DNA of 64,000 nt, taken from positions 434,001 through 498,000 of the forward strand of contig JARVKI010000009.1 of assembly GCA_036674765.1 (NCBI GenBank). The letters run 5' to 3'. Positions 37,556 through 48,700 of the stretch are shown here, in pieces; within the stretch, counting starts at the first letter, position 1; every line of letters starts with the position of its first letter. A program made the translations under genes and the position numbers. Source of the DNA: Seiridium cupressi. Its lineage: Eukaryota; Ascomycota; Sordariomycetes; Amphisphaeriales; Sporocadaceae. The notes under the pieces were generated by a model. That model saw only the letters and a list, made by a program, of their open reading frames with translations. It was not told the DNA's origin and searched no databases.

Positions 37556-38812
37556 ATGTATTATAACGCCACCAATTCTTTTGATTGGCAATCGTCACCA
37601 CTATCTGGCACTACATCAAGCTGGGACCCTGATACTGTTCTTGGGCTTATCCACCCCATGCGAGGCAGTTTTAGATGTACCGGTTACGCACCATCCAAGA
37701 ATAGGAGATGCATGAACAACGTTGGCTCGTTCCAAAGCGGCCGATCCATCCTCCTAAGACTTTCTAAGGGGGACGTATCCAGAGCTATCGACTCACCAGG
37801 GATGCACAGAGCTGCTGGTTTTACGCTATGTTATTTGCATGGAGACCAGGTCGACAATGTCGCGAGCAAATGGAGCTCACTCTTGAGAACATGGGCTTCA
37901 GAGAACAGCAAACCAACCAAGGCGAGGTCTGAAAGCCCGTTGCCATATACATTCGACGCGAAAACAAGAAAGAGCGCGTATGTTAGAGTGAAGAAAGAAG
38001 AAGATCTCGAATACGACGTGGAAAGCCTGCTTGAGACGAACTTCGGGCCGTTGCCTAGAAAGAATATGACTCTGCGCGAAATGCTGCGCTTCTTGGCCCA
38101 GGAAGTCGAGGAGCGGGAAGAGGCCGAGCGGCAAGCCCGTGGGAAAGAAGAGCGAGAAGCACGTGAGAAGAAGGAACAAGAAGCACGTGAGAAGAAAGAA
38201 CAAGAAGCTCGCGAAAAGGAGGAACGGGAGGCCCGTGAAAAGGAAGAGCAGGAGCAGCGCGAGCGGGAGGCCCGCAAAAGAGAAGAACAACGGCGCAAAG
38301 AACGTGAGGCGCGGGAAGAGCAAGTACGGCTCGCCAAGGAGCGTCGGGAGAAGGAGGCTCGGGAGAAAGCGGCGCGAGAGGCGCAGAGCTGGACTCAGTC
38401 TTGGGAGAATTATATAAAATCATGGGACGCAATCAAAACGTTCAGGTCTCAACGGGTAAGTGGACTGACTATATGCCCCCATCTGGCGCGTCTGGAGCAG
38501 AAAGCTAAATTCATATCCCAGTGCGCTGCAAAACAGCCGATTCCCTGGCCTGTCAAGTCGGGCCTGGCAGCCGATGTCGATGCCGCGAATGTTAAATTGT
38601 TCTTTAGAAAGGCGCCACCGGGTGATCTGATAAACACTGGGGAGAGCCGGTTCATGTTAATGAACCCGGAGAACAAGAGGTGGCACACGGATAAATTAAT
38701 GCAAAATTTCGGAACGGAAATGGCATCTGGAGAATTCAAGGAGACCTTCGATACTATTGCCAGGGTAGTAATACAACTAAGGCAGGAAGCCCAACGAGAC
38801 AGGCGGGGTTAA
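37556..38812 (+). CDS. Orphan with Cys/His N-terminus, charged repeat helix and J-like tail
   Basis: 418 residues as one frame, or 396 if the 66-bp stretch 38456-38521 (gtaagt...cccag) is spliced. That stretch is a multiple of three without stops, so both forms are possible. The N-terminus carries C41, C52, C92 and H95 spaced like a small zinc-binding fold (FRCTGYAPSKNRRC ... LCYLH). Residues about 190-290 are a long single helix built of EAREKKEQ-type octapeptides. The C-terminal 120 residues end in RWHTDKL, which resembles the HPDK turn of a J-like fold, preceded by IPWPVKSG. No enzyme motif is seen. The combination of recognition head, helical spacer and J-like tail is known to me only as a loose class of fungal orphans. 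Function unknown. Confidence 0.7.
   Translation: MYYNATNSFDWQSSPLSGTTSSWDPDTVLGLIHPMRGSFRCTGYAPSKNRRCMNNVGSFQSGRSILLRLSKGDVSRAIDSPGMHRAAGFTLCYLHGDQVDNVASKWSSLLRTWASENSKPTKARSESPLPYTFDAKTRKSAYVRVKKEEDLEYDVESLLETNFGPLPRKNMTLREMLRFLAQEVEEREEAERQARGKEEREAREKKEQEAREKKEQEAREKEEREAREKEEQEQREREARKREEQRRKEREAREEQVRLAKERREKEAREKAAREAQSWTQSWENYIKSWDAIKTFRSQRVSGLTICPHLARLEQKAKFISQCAAKQPIPWPVKSGLAADVDAANVKLFFRKAPPGDLINTGESRFMLMNPENKRWHTDKLMQNFGTEMASGEFKETFDTIARVVIQLRQEAQRDRRG
38149..38330 (+). repeat. 24-bp coding tandem repeat (EAREKKEQ type)
   Basis: About six imperfect 24-bp units encode an octapeptide rich in Glu, Arg and Lys within the repeat-helix orphan. Early units are nearly identical at DNA level and later ones have diverged, which suggests recent expansion at the left end. 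Confidence 0.8.
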
Positions 38813-39781
38813 CTTATCTCATAACTGTTTATAGTTTCTTTATGACTTTGGAGGTCTAGATATATGTTATTGTATGGCTGATGACTTACTGTGCTGAGCT
38901 TGCAACTCCGAAGTCTTCTTCTTTCTCCTGAGTCTCTATTTTACACAAGTCAGAACGCAGCAGTTCTCTCCAATGCGTCATGCATATATTATCTAAAATT
39001 CGTGGCCTCATCAATCCAAATGCTAGAACGGCACAAATGAAAATATACTGAGCAATACCAAAGGAAAATTGAGTTGTAGCAAGGCACCCGATAATTAATC
39101 ATCTCGAAGACATGGAGAAGCGATGGCACTAAATGGATGTAGGTAGAATTCATGGTGGCTATTCTGGCGAGCAAAGATTTGCATGTAATGAAATCATTCG
39201 TGCCGATCTATATACTTTCCCACATGACAAGTCTACATAATCCAACAGAAATCAAAGGAATGGAAGGAAGATGGGGAAAACCAAGACAACAGAAAGTCTT
39301 TAGATATCTAGTCGAACAAAACTTAGGGAGGAAGGAAGAAAGAAAGAAAAAAAAAACATAACTGAGGAGGACGGCTCTGTCGAGAAGTTTGATAAATGGC
39401 AGATAAATGTTTGAAGCGGATACCACTACACCACTGTGACCTGTGGTTTCGTGGGTTGTTAGGAGGAGATACCTTATTTAGGTTTTTACATGTATGGAAA
39501 GAAATATCTGAAGATAGGGGTTGTGAAAGGTAGGTGGTTTCTGCTCAAACGTGCTCAAGGGGTGTGCGCAGAAATATAGCGATGTGGGCCAGCGTCGAGT
39601 AGGATTTGACACTGGCGAATGGCGAAGAAGAACAGTCGCAGGCAAAAATCGGCGATTGCTTCGAGTAACAATTGCTTCGATATGATACAATCTGACTTCG
39701 AGGTAGATACAAAGTGTGAACGAGGCATGTAGACCGTCAAGCAAATTAGTACGTGCTTATCCCTGAATGCACTCGTGCAAA
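38813..39781. other. Intergenic, 1.0 kb, no gene seen
   Basis: AT-rich 3' regions of the flanking convergent genes, with a purine-rich A/G stretch at 39328-39357. No gene or element recognised. Confidence 0.5.
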
Positions 39782-42324
39782 TTAGTAGTAAGGCAGCGGG
39801 TCCATATCCAAACCTTCAACCTCGAACCTGAACGAATCATTTCTAGAGTAGCTCCCACCAACGTCCAAGTCAAGTCGTCCTCGAACGCAGTCCTCAAAGT
39901 CCACGTCTGCATAGATGATTCCTTTCTCGTCCTCCCACTGTGGACCGGAGATGACATCGCCGAATGGCGACACGATGCAGGAGCCGCCACGGGATATGAA
40001 CTCCTCAGCTGTTCCCCTGTCCTGTGTCTTCGAGATCTTCTTTTGTGCTGCAGAGACTGTGGGCTTAGAGGCTGAGGCGCCATTCAACTGAGCACTCCCT
40101 TCTTCTTCCTCGATGACAGCACTATCCTGGCCGCAAAGCACGATCTCGTGTCCGTCTTCGTCTAAAACCGAGCTACGTCTCTCAGTCTTTGAATGTACCG
40201 GGAAACCAGCGCCTGGGAGCGCAATCTCAAACCCTTCCTCTGTAAAGCAGGAGTTGCGTCGCCCACCTCCACGAGGGTGTGATTCGGGAATACCATTTAT
40301 TGGCTCACTCACTGCCTCTGCACCGCCATCTACGTCCAGAATGGGGGCACTCGACAACTCAGGCTGCTCGGGCTGAGTGCGAACACACATGTTCGAGCTG
40401 ACAACAAAGCATCGCCCCTCAAGAGCGATCGTCCGCATTGTCGAAAGCCATGCATCGCGGCCATCGGCTGTGGGGGCCAGATAAAGATTGATATTTTGTT
40501 GGTAGACTTTGAAGCAGAATTAGAGATCAATCCATCTATGTTGAATTTCAAAAGCTGGAAGGGGAGGAGATCCACCACAAGCGTGCGATGTTCAAGCTCT
40601 TATAACACCTTGATTCTACAAAGACGTCTCGCAGGAGAAAACAAACACTGAAATAGACTTACGAGCTTGCCTTAGTAATGGCATGTAATTTTCCCAGCAG
40701 ATAGCAGCAGCAAGGTTGATTCGAACCCCTTTAATCGTTGTACTTACTGCTTTCAGTGTGGCGGGTGAGCCTTGAGCCCATACCAAACGCTCTGTACCGG
40801 TCTTAAAAGTTTGATTAGCCTCATATGCTTCAATTTCAACTGGTATATGAAAGGTTAGGAGGACCGATGGAACAGGGTTGGCATGCTGTATACATGGTGC
40901 GAAGGACTTCTTGACGTTAATCAATGTTGCGCATGCTCCAAATATAAGCGGCTTCGAGGCTTTCCAAGAGATAGTCCTGGGGACATATAAACGATAGCTC
41001 AGATAGGTCCAGTTTTTCTCATCGCGGTAATAAAAACATAGGTGTTTGGCCAATAATCCCGATACAGAGCCTCGGCGGAGGTGACGTTGCTTTTGCATGA
41101 CCCGATCCAGACAAATTCACTAAGACTGCTATGATAGTATGGTCTCCTAAGCATATGGGATTTGAGCCCCAGGAAGCTCTGTAATGAAGGGAACAGTCGC
41201 TCTGGCTTTGCTGAGATGGCTGCGGAAAAGAGGAAAAAAAAAAAAAAATTTCCCCTTAATTCTCGAGTCGCAGTGACCTGGCTTCAAGCTTCTGAATGGC
41301 GCACGATGGGTCGGCTCGTGTTTCTGGAGGCCCAAATCTCCCTATGGCTGTCATAACATCATACCCTGGATGGTGACTTTCTGTATCCATTCGATCACCC
41401 ATCAATTACAGTTCTTTCAAAGCATCCTTTTGCTTCCATGTTCCTCTGGGCTCACATCACAATACATGCACTGGCCAAGACTTAAGGGTGGCCAGCCACG
41501 ATAAAAGTCGTCGTCCATACTAGTTTATTGAAATCGGGGAAATCAAGGTTGTCCAACTGGCATCCCAAACACTTGCTTGAAGTACAACACGGCAAAGGTC
41601 GTGTCACGTTGGCCGGTTCACAAAAAGCCTCGGGGCGAAGTAGCTATGCAACGACCTCATGTGCATTTGCGTAACTCGGCCACGCAATGACACCTTCGAT
41701 GAAACCAATCATTGACGAGCGATCATCGTCACACCATGGACACGTGCAGTCCCATCGCAAACATGTTTCATGTGCAATCCAGGACAAACGTAACGAGATT
41801 TCTCAACTTACCGGCTGCGTCTTCCTCCTTTTCCCAATCATACCCAATTTGGGACAGACATAAATGGCCGAGCAATATAAGCTGCCTCCAGCTTTCTCGA
41901 TCAGTCCTGTCACGACGAAGACGCCGGTCTCCCTGGCGATGCGCTCGAGCTCCTCGCGTGTGCCATCACCACGCTTGGTCGATTCCTTGGCATTCGTCTT
42001 CCCGTCATGTGCACCACCGCCCAGTTGTCTTTTCGCCCACGCATCGCCGGCTCCCGCGCCGCCACCGACGGTATCTCCCAAATCGACGGCATCCTTGAAA
42101 TACCGAAGGTATTCGTCTCTCCCCTCGGCCGTACGAGACCCAATCTTGCACCCAAAGTACGTGCCGCGGGGATAGCCACCTAAGTAAGCTTCCGGCAGCA
42201 GGAGGATGTCCGCTTTTTCGGCTGCCGCACGGCGCGCAATTTGGTGCAGCTGGGCAAGCGTCTCCCGGAGTGTTCCCTGGGTCCCGGGCGAGGACGTGGC
42301 GAGTCGGATTTTCTGAGTCGCCAT
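39782..42324 (-). CDS. Nitrilase (C-N hydrolase), with a 1-kb intron
   Basis: Exons 41812-42324, 40663-40801 and 39782-40506 give 458 residues. Introns are 1,010 bp (phase 0) and 156 bp (phase 1). The Glu-Lys-Cys triad is visible: E45 in LLLPEAYLGGYPRG, K168 in KRRKTQP and C206 in AICWENYMPLLRQ. Splicing recovers RKTQPTGTERLVW and RQALYQQNINLYLAPTADGR, both typical of the family, so nothing is missing across the long intron. It should convert organic nitriles to acids plus ammonia in the cytosol; the natural substrate is unknown. Compared with usual nitrilases (about 330-360 residues) it has an extra acidic insert of about 110 residues at 265-375, which holds two copies of an RRxS...GxEIxLxG element. 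The start is the ATG at 42324; the frame upstream has only TTG. An FAD oxidase gene lies 690 bp upstream on the same strand. Confidence 0.88.
41234..41248 (+). repeat. A15 homopolymer inside nitrilase intron 1
   Basis: Fifteen A on the plus strand inside the 1,010-bp intron, flanked by purine-rich sequence. It may mark the edge of inserted DNA, though no terminal repeats or target duplication could be seen. Confidence 0.85.
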
Positions 42325-43016
42325 CTTCTGGGTGTGGTCGATTATAGGTGCCGCTGGCAATCAAACAGGAATTCGGCGGGCACTGTTGTTTAAGCTCATA
42401 TGTGAGGGGTTCCTCAAATCCCGAAAAGTTACCTAATCCTTATATCCCGAGTTTTGAGTGGATCACAACCATGAGCAAGAGTACTGGGGCAGCCGGTTCT
42501 CGGGCTATATTACTAATGAACCCCAATGTCGAAATGTCTGGTGACGGCGATTGTCGGCAATTTAACCGACGATGCACTCGACAGCAAGGTGTCGAGAATG
42601 ATGTCAATTGGACAACTTCACCTGCACCCCACATGCAGTCCGCGGGGGGTCGTGGCTCTGAGTGGTACGATGACGGACTCTCGTCCAGATTAGGAACTGC
42701 GTGGGAGGTGGCCATCTTGATGTAAGTGGATTCGATGCAGCAACTGTTAATTGAGGTAGCAATTTCGATATGTGCAAATAATTGGTGTAGCATGGAAATC
42801 GCCTACAAGCTCAACTCGTTCCCAGCCACAAATAAGCTTGCAAACCATCGGGTCGACAACGACTCGATACAGTGCTCACTTAAGATTAGTACCACATGGA
42901 ATTATGTTTCCACATGGAAATCTCATAGACGATAGAGCCAATATCTGACGTGGAGGCATTGAATGGCATAGCTAAAGCCGTCGCTGCCATAGCCATACAA
43001 TCGTGATCCTTCACAA
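42325..43016. other. Intergenic, 0.7 kb, no gene seen
   Basis: Upstream region of the nitrilase and 3' region of the FAD oxidase gene, both on the minus strand. The open frames present (about 117-125 codons) overlap antisense to one another and have no recognisable product. Confidence 0.5.
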
Positions 43017-44803
43017 TCAAAGCAAATATTCAGCCATATTAGCCATATCTGCTTTCTTGACACGTGAGAGAGTAGGCATAAGTTCATGGGGGAACCAGTC
43101 TTCGACCTTGCCACCTGGACCCTCTGCCGACACCTCCTTCTCACTCCCCATGATAAAAGCCCCCAACGCTGTACCTGAGAGCCACGCCCACACCATACCG
43201 TCGCCACAGTATCCGGCAGCAACCCATTCACCAGCTGAAACTCCGCCCGTTGTCTCACGGTGGTTTGGTCGGCGCTCGGTCAACTTTGGGTCAAGTCTGC
43301 CCACGAACGGTAGGAAATCGCCAGTTATACATACGATTCCACTCCAAACGTTTTTCATCCTACCGCCGACTTGATCTTCGCCCCAATGAGGCGAGAAGAC
43401 GGTCGGGAAAATGTTCCCAATGTGGTTGATAGTCAGGGCATCGAAACCTTCCTCGCTATCATCCCACTACAGCACCTGGAGTCAGTCTTTGCTTCTTCTA
43501 ACCTGATTGATGAGTTGTCGGGAGTTGAAAACCAAGTCTCAAAATCAGAAAGGCTGAATCAGGAACCGATAAACTCCCAAAAGCAGGTAATACGGGGCAT
43601 GGAATAACTCTGGAAGTTGCTTACGCGTCCTATCACATTCATGCCCTGATCCTTTCCACGGTCGAAGCCGCCTCCAAGCATGATATCACCGGGCACTCCA
43701 TCCACTGCTGGGCGCTGCGTCACGTAATCATAGGCCTTTCCATACACAACTGACCACGAGCGAGACCCGTTGTATTCCGGAAACTGTCTGCCCGGCCGCT
43801 GGGCTGACATGTGTGCTTGGAACCCGCTCATTTTACTCCGCAACCCTGGAATGAACTGACCGGCAAATCCGTTTGTTGCGTGTACGACGTGATTACAGCT
43901 GATGCTTCCACGTGTTGTGAGAACCCTATAAGCGGAGACTCCGTTGCTAGATGGGTTGATGTCTGTGACTGCTGTGCCGGTTTCTATCGATAGGCTTCCG
44001 GCATACTTTGCTAGAAGATCCCTCCAGGCACTGACCACAAGTCGGTATGGCCAAAGAGCACCGGCGGTATAGGATATCGCGCCGACAATGAACTTGTTGA
44101 CTTCGAATTTCTGCTCTGGTCAACGCGCACGTTCTGGAATGGGAGAACTACATCGGGGTCCTCTTACCTTCTGGGCCTCAACACCATTGTGCATCTCGAT
44201 CTCTAGCTCCGGTATCCATTGGCTCAGCTCGCGCACCTCTCCGAAGGCCTTGTCCCGGTCCTCTGTGTCGAGGTACAAATCTACCGTTTCGACCTTGCGA
44301 CACTCGGCGAGGTCCCATCCCTCATTTTCACAAAGTTTCGTGAGCACTTCGACGTGCGAGAGCTGGAACCTGGTAAGAGCAGCGGCACGCTCCGGCCCAA
44401 ATCTATCCTTAAGCCGCACGAACAGCTCGTGCGGCGACGACTTCATGTGTCCGCCATTGCGGCCTGTGGCGCCCGAGCACAGCGTCCGAGCCTCAAGCAC
44501 GACGATGCGGCGGCTCTCGCCCTTGCGCTCGCATTCTCGTAGAACGGAACGCGCGACGGCGGCGCCCGTGATGCCGGACCCGATGATGACAATGTCGGCG
44601 TGGTCCGGGAGCTCCGGGGATTGGATGTCCACTAACTCGGGGAACGGTGGGTCCTCCAGCCAGTACGACTTTGACGGGTTGGGGACGGGCAGGCCTGGAG
44701 GCTGCTTGGCTCGCTCGAGCAACTCTCGGAACTGTTTGTCGATTTGGAGAAGTGCTTTGAGAGCAAGACTAAGTGTCTTTAATCTCGACTGGACTCCGCC
44801 CAT
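43017..44803 (-). CDS. FAD-dependent oxidoreductase, DAO family
   Basis: Exons 44168-44803, 43625-44110 and 43017-43466, all phase 0, with introns of 57 and 158 bp, give 523 residues. The FAD Rossmann motif IVIIGSGITGAAVA lies at about 71-84, and the FAD-contact segment SGATGRNGGH near 110-119. The second exon holds the substrate-domain strand VVHATNGFAGQFIPGLR. The third keeps the C-terminal VWSGIVCITGDFLPFVGR and AAGYCGDGMVWAWLSG, which close the FAD site. The family oxidises secondary or primary amines and amino acids to imines with hydrogen peroxide or another acceptor; the exact substrate cannot be read. No signal peptide is seen and the C-terminus (EYLL) is not a peroxisomal SKL. The conserved junctions (K-FEVNKFIVGAISY and GR-WDDSEEG) support both splice sites. 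Confidence 0.88.
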
Positions 44804-45301
44804 GATGCCCGGCTCTGCTACATACGACGGAGGCGAGGACGACCCAGCTATACCTGGATATCACGTGGCTCTGACACTCGGAGGTGCTGTCAGAGAGAAC
44901 GTGTGTATACTTTGCAGCAGTTCAAACTATTCCTCAGCTTGTGTCCGTCACATGCTGACATGCTTCATGGATGAAGCACATCATCAAGCGGTAGCTCACC
45001 TTGAGCTAGGGTCAGCTCCCCACGGTCTGTGCGCAAACAGGAGATGCACGACGCTGTATCCCTGCAGTGATTTCTGGAAAATTCGCGATGCATGATATCG
45101 TCACTCAAACAGTTACCGTCATCAATTGATTACGACAACAACTCGAAATCCTCTGAAGTCGTAGCCCGGCGAAACTAGAATCACGGCAACGCATTTAAAT
45201 TCTTCTGGAACGCATCTGCTTGTCTGCAGAGGAAGGAATACCCCTGGACTGCAAGGGGCAAGCACAGTGTACCTTCAGTTCATTACCTATCATCAACACC
45301 A
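44804..45301. other. Divergent promoter region
   Basis: About 500 bp between the divergent FAD oxidase and small conserved-looking gene. No separate feature recognised. Confidence 0.5.
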
Positions 45302-45748
45302 ATGAGATTTGTTCTCGCAACCGGCAATCTTATCAGAGCGGGCGGAGCGCATCGGACTCTTCCCTTCGTTTGCAGAAGCCCGAGGAGGACAATGGCATCG
45401 GCCTCGTCACAAAACCCACCATCGCCTCCAGTCCAGACGCCCCAAGAAGCATCAACAGCCTCGGAGCCAGGGACAACCGCCAGCACGGACAAACAGCCTC
45501 TGCCCCTCCCGGAGCCGTCGAAAGATGGCGCGTCCGTCACTCTCAACGTAGGTGGCGAAGGCGTCAGGCTGGATCACATGGGGCCTCTGGTGGTGAACCA
45601 GGACGGCAGCATGAGCCGGATCTCCAACTGGGCTGAGATGAGCGAGATCGAGAGGGAGAACACGCTCCGGATATTGGGCAAGCGCAATCAGCAGCGTTTG
45701 AAGAAGCTGAGGGAGGCTGCAGGTGCGGGCGCGGAAGGGAGCAAGTAG
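45302..45748 (+). CDS. Small protein, unknown function, possible mitochondrial presequence
   Basis: 148 residues from the ATG at 45302, or 118 from a second ATG at 45392. The first 30 residues (MRFVLATGNLIRAGGAHRTL...) are basic and lack acid residues, as in mitochondrial targeting peptides. A Pro/Ser/Thr-rich linker follows. The C-terminal half is compact: SVTLNVGGEGVRLDHMGPLV, then ISNWAEMSEIERENTLRILG and a basic end. The block has the look of a conserved small fungal protein. No catalytic motif is seen. The function is unknown; use of both starts could give mitochondrial and cytosolic forms. Confidence 0.65.
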   Translation: MRFVLATGNLIRAGGAHRTLPFVCRSPRRTMASASSQNPPSPPVQTPQEASTASEPGTTASTDKQPLPLPEPSKDGASVTLNVGGEGVRLDHMGPLVVNQDGSMSRISNWAEMSEIERENTLRILGKRNQQRLKKLREAAGAGAEGSK

Positions 45749-48700
45749 TGAGATGGGGACGAAGCTACATGAGAAAAGATCTGAGAAGCAACTACTGAGA
45801 GATGGCTGATTTGCGAGAGTCGCTCGCCGAGCTGTGCGGGCTATTGGCATCTGAGCCATCGTCCGTTTTCATGGAATGTACGCTACGAGATGCGCCTCTT
45901 CTGTATCAATAGTGTAGAATCCTGACTTCAACCAAAATTGTTGAGGACTTCTGAAAACATGTAATGTAATTTGGTAGCAACCATGTTTGATATTCGCTAG
46001 GCCGGCCGGGTAATGGTAAGTTATAACCGTGCCCATGAGGCTTTTGTCAAGTACAGGGATACAGTTGTCGAAAACGTCGAAATATCTTGAACAAACAAGA
46101 AATAACAGTCAACTTCGGCGTTCTCTCTTTGAATAGAGTCATATAAATTATTACCCAGACGTGCTGGCAATGTAGTTTCCGTCATTCTGGTTTCCACGAA
46201 TCAGTTCTTCGCTTCTATTTCTCCCTTAGTAGCCTCTTATCATAGTTTAGGATAATGTCACGGGGATACTCTTCACATAATCCGAGGTCTCAGAGTTACC
46301 TAGCAATCTGACCAACTCTCTAGAAAGCCGAGCGTCGATAGGTATCATCTCCTGCGACGGAGGATACAGCTCAAAGCCCCTTCTCGACAGGGGTAGGCTG
46401 TGATTCTTGGCAGTCATCAGAGCAGGAGAAAATCGACTTCCTGGCTAACCCCCTCTGGATCCTGCGGTAAGAGGTAAGTAGCAGCGAAATCAGGCCAGAA
46501 GTGGGCGATCACCACAATACCTCACCGTATCCGCTGATATCACCATCCTCATAGCGGTCTGGTACGGCCATGCAGGGACCATGCGGCGGAGAGTCTAGGA
46601 TCCCTAAAAATCACATCAATGACCCCCCGCGCCAGCAATCGTCTCAGCCCACTCTTACCTCCCTTGCTGGTATAGAATGGTGGGATTTGTAGCTAAAAGA
46701 AACTGGGTGATTCGCACGGGTAGAGATATCCCCCGAGAGGCGTTCATGGTCTGTTGTCACCGCGTGGGTTTCCCCGAAGATAGTCATCTGGCAACAGTCA
46801 CAAATTGACAGATTGGGTAGCCTTGGCCCGCCATAGGTTGGACATTAATGAAGGCTCATGGGAGGGTTGCATGAAGCGATAGTAATTGCTGCCGAGAACG
46901 AGCCCCGTGTGAGGCGGCTTGTGCAGGAACAGGCGCCCCTTGGCGTGTGGTCCTACCAGTGCTGATTGAGAACGACAGACAAAAAGGCGAACGGACAGCC
47001 CCAGGGCGTTAAGTCGTGGTTCAATCTTAGCCGCTGGAGCTCAGGGAGTTTGATCAACCTCAAAATGCATCACTCCAAAAGGCCTGGCCGCAGGAACTGC
47101 GTGTTGATATGCCATCTCGAATTGCCATTTTTTCCCGTCTATGAGACTAGCAGAGTTCGTACAAACGCTATGAGCAACAGGATAGCTTCGAGGATTCTGT
47201 GAAACTAGGTGTAACAGCATTGGTAACATTGGCGAGGTCGGAATCCATCGCCTGGTGACATTTGTCTATCATCAATAGCATAAGTCTGCCATTAAAGTGG
47301 CCATAAACTCTGGACCTCGACAAGCATTCCAGTAAGCTGAAATTTTTTCCAAGAGTGCAATTTACTTTGTTCAATTCTAAGCGCTTACGCAGTCACCGAA
47401 CATCTGACTCCTCTCTTCATCATTTTATTGCCCTCAGTTCCTTCCTTGTACAGCGCAACGAAGTGCGCCAAGCCATGACTAGCAACATGTGAAATTCACC
47501 CTGGGCGGCTACAATGTCAATAGTTCCATGAGAATGACTTTCAGCTTCAACTCGTCGTAGGCAAGGTGATCCGCTCGTTAGTCCGCCACCAAGCCCCGGT
47601 CTGGGTAGGATCCCACATGCCGGGGCCGTGGCTCTGGGGACTTATTACCAGGGAAACAGTTTCCGCGTCAGTTTACAAAAGAAGCAACAGGCAAGAGTGG
47701 CAAAAACTGGGAGTCGTGTCTTCACAGATGTCTTAGAACCTAATAGTGTCCCCATAGCGCTTGTGACCAAGTGCCCATCGTGACCCATCCGCAAGCTGGC
47801 AGAGCTAGAACGCCTCTAGGCCCTGGTCCTACGAATCAATATCACTGGCGATGGCGTGACCTGCTCATGCCCCCACGTGTTCCGACGCAGGAGCCTGGAA
47901 GCAGACTCGTGCTTCCGTTGTCTGTCAGGGGCCTCTCTGGGGTGTATGCAGGTCTCGCCGAGTCGCCAGAGTGCAGCGGATAGAAATGGATCGAGTGTTG
48001 TCTTATTTTGTTGTTGCTTGGCCGAGGCAGCGAGAGAGAATCGAAGGTTCACCGCGCTGGTGGAGTTGCAAGTGGTTCATGCAAGTCAAGCGAGGATCAG
48101 TTCGTGGTGACGGTGGAGTTTTCGTCACTTCAAGGAATTGCTATTTTACGCGAGAACGGAGCCTGAGCTATCTTCTCCGCGGCCATTGCGGTACTCGCTT
48201 GTGGGCGGGAAGCAGGAAGTGCATGTTTTATGGATCAGGGGGGCATTGGAAGCACATGCAATCAAGTAGCCTTGTAAAGCTTCGTCTGAATCATCAGATT
48301 AAGCATACCCTCCATTGGGCAAGGGAAGAGCCGCACATCTTGGTCTCGACCTCGGGCTGATCCTCTAGTTCAAGAAGGCAATGTCTCGTCTGGATCGCCT
48401 CCCGTGCGCATGGTCTCCCACGCAGTCTGGACTCCTGTACGTAACGAATACAATGCTGGACCTTTTGCAGCAGGCGCCCTCAGGGCTGTACACTGACAAT
48501 TCAATTTACATCCCGTTCTATGAATGACTTGATATGCTGGCTGAAAGGAGGCGACGTGGGCGTGCTCTCGTGTATACGGCGAACAGGAAGTAAACGGTCC
48601 GAACAACAAGAGTCGCATCGTCGAGGGGGTTAGAGGAACATATGCATTCTAAGTCGGGACCAGGTCGAGGCTCGTCTCCGGAGACCTCTTTCCATTCTGG

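Noticed and set aside
37831..38337. Long antisense frames across the charged repeat helix
   Set aside because: They are reverse readings of the repeat codons (Ser/Arg/Leu-rich) and have no features of their own.
40681..40710. GATTCGAACC, like a tRNA T-loop on the minus strand
   Set aside because: Lies within nitrilase exon 2 coding for conserved residues near the catalytic cysteine, and no tRNA fold surrounds it.
47971..48360. 129-codon plus-strand frame in the large gap
   Set aside because: No start context, domain or splice support, and its composition looks random.
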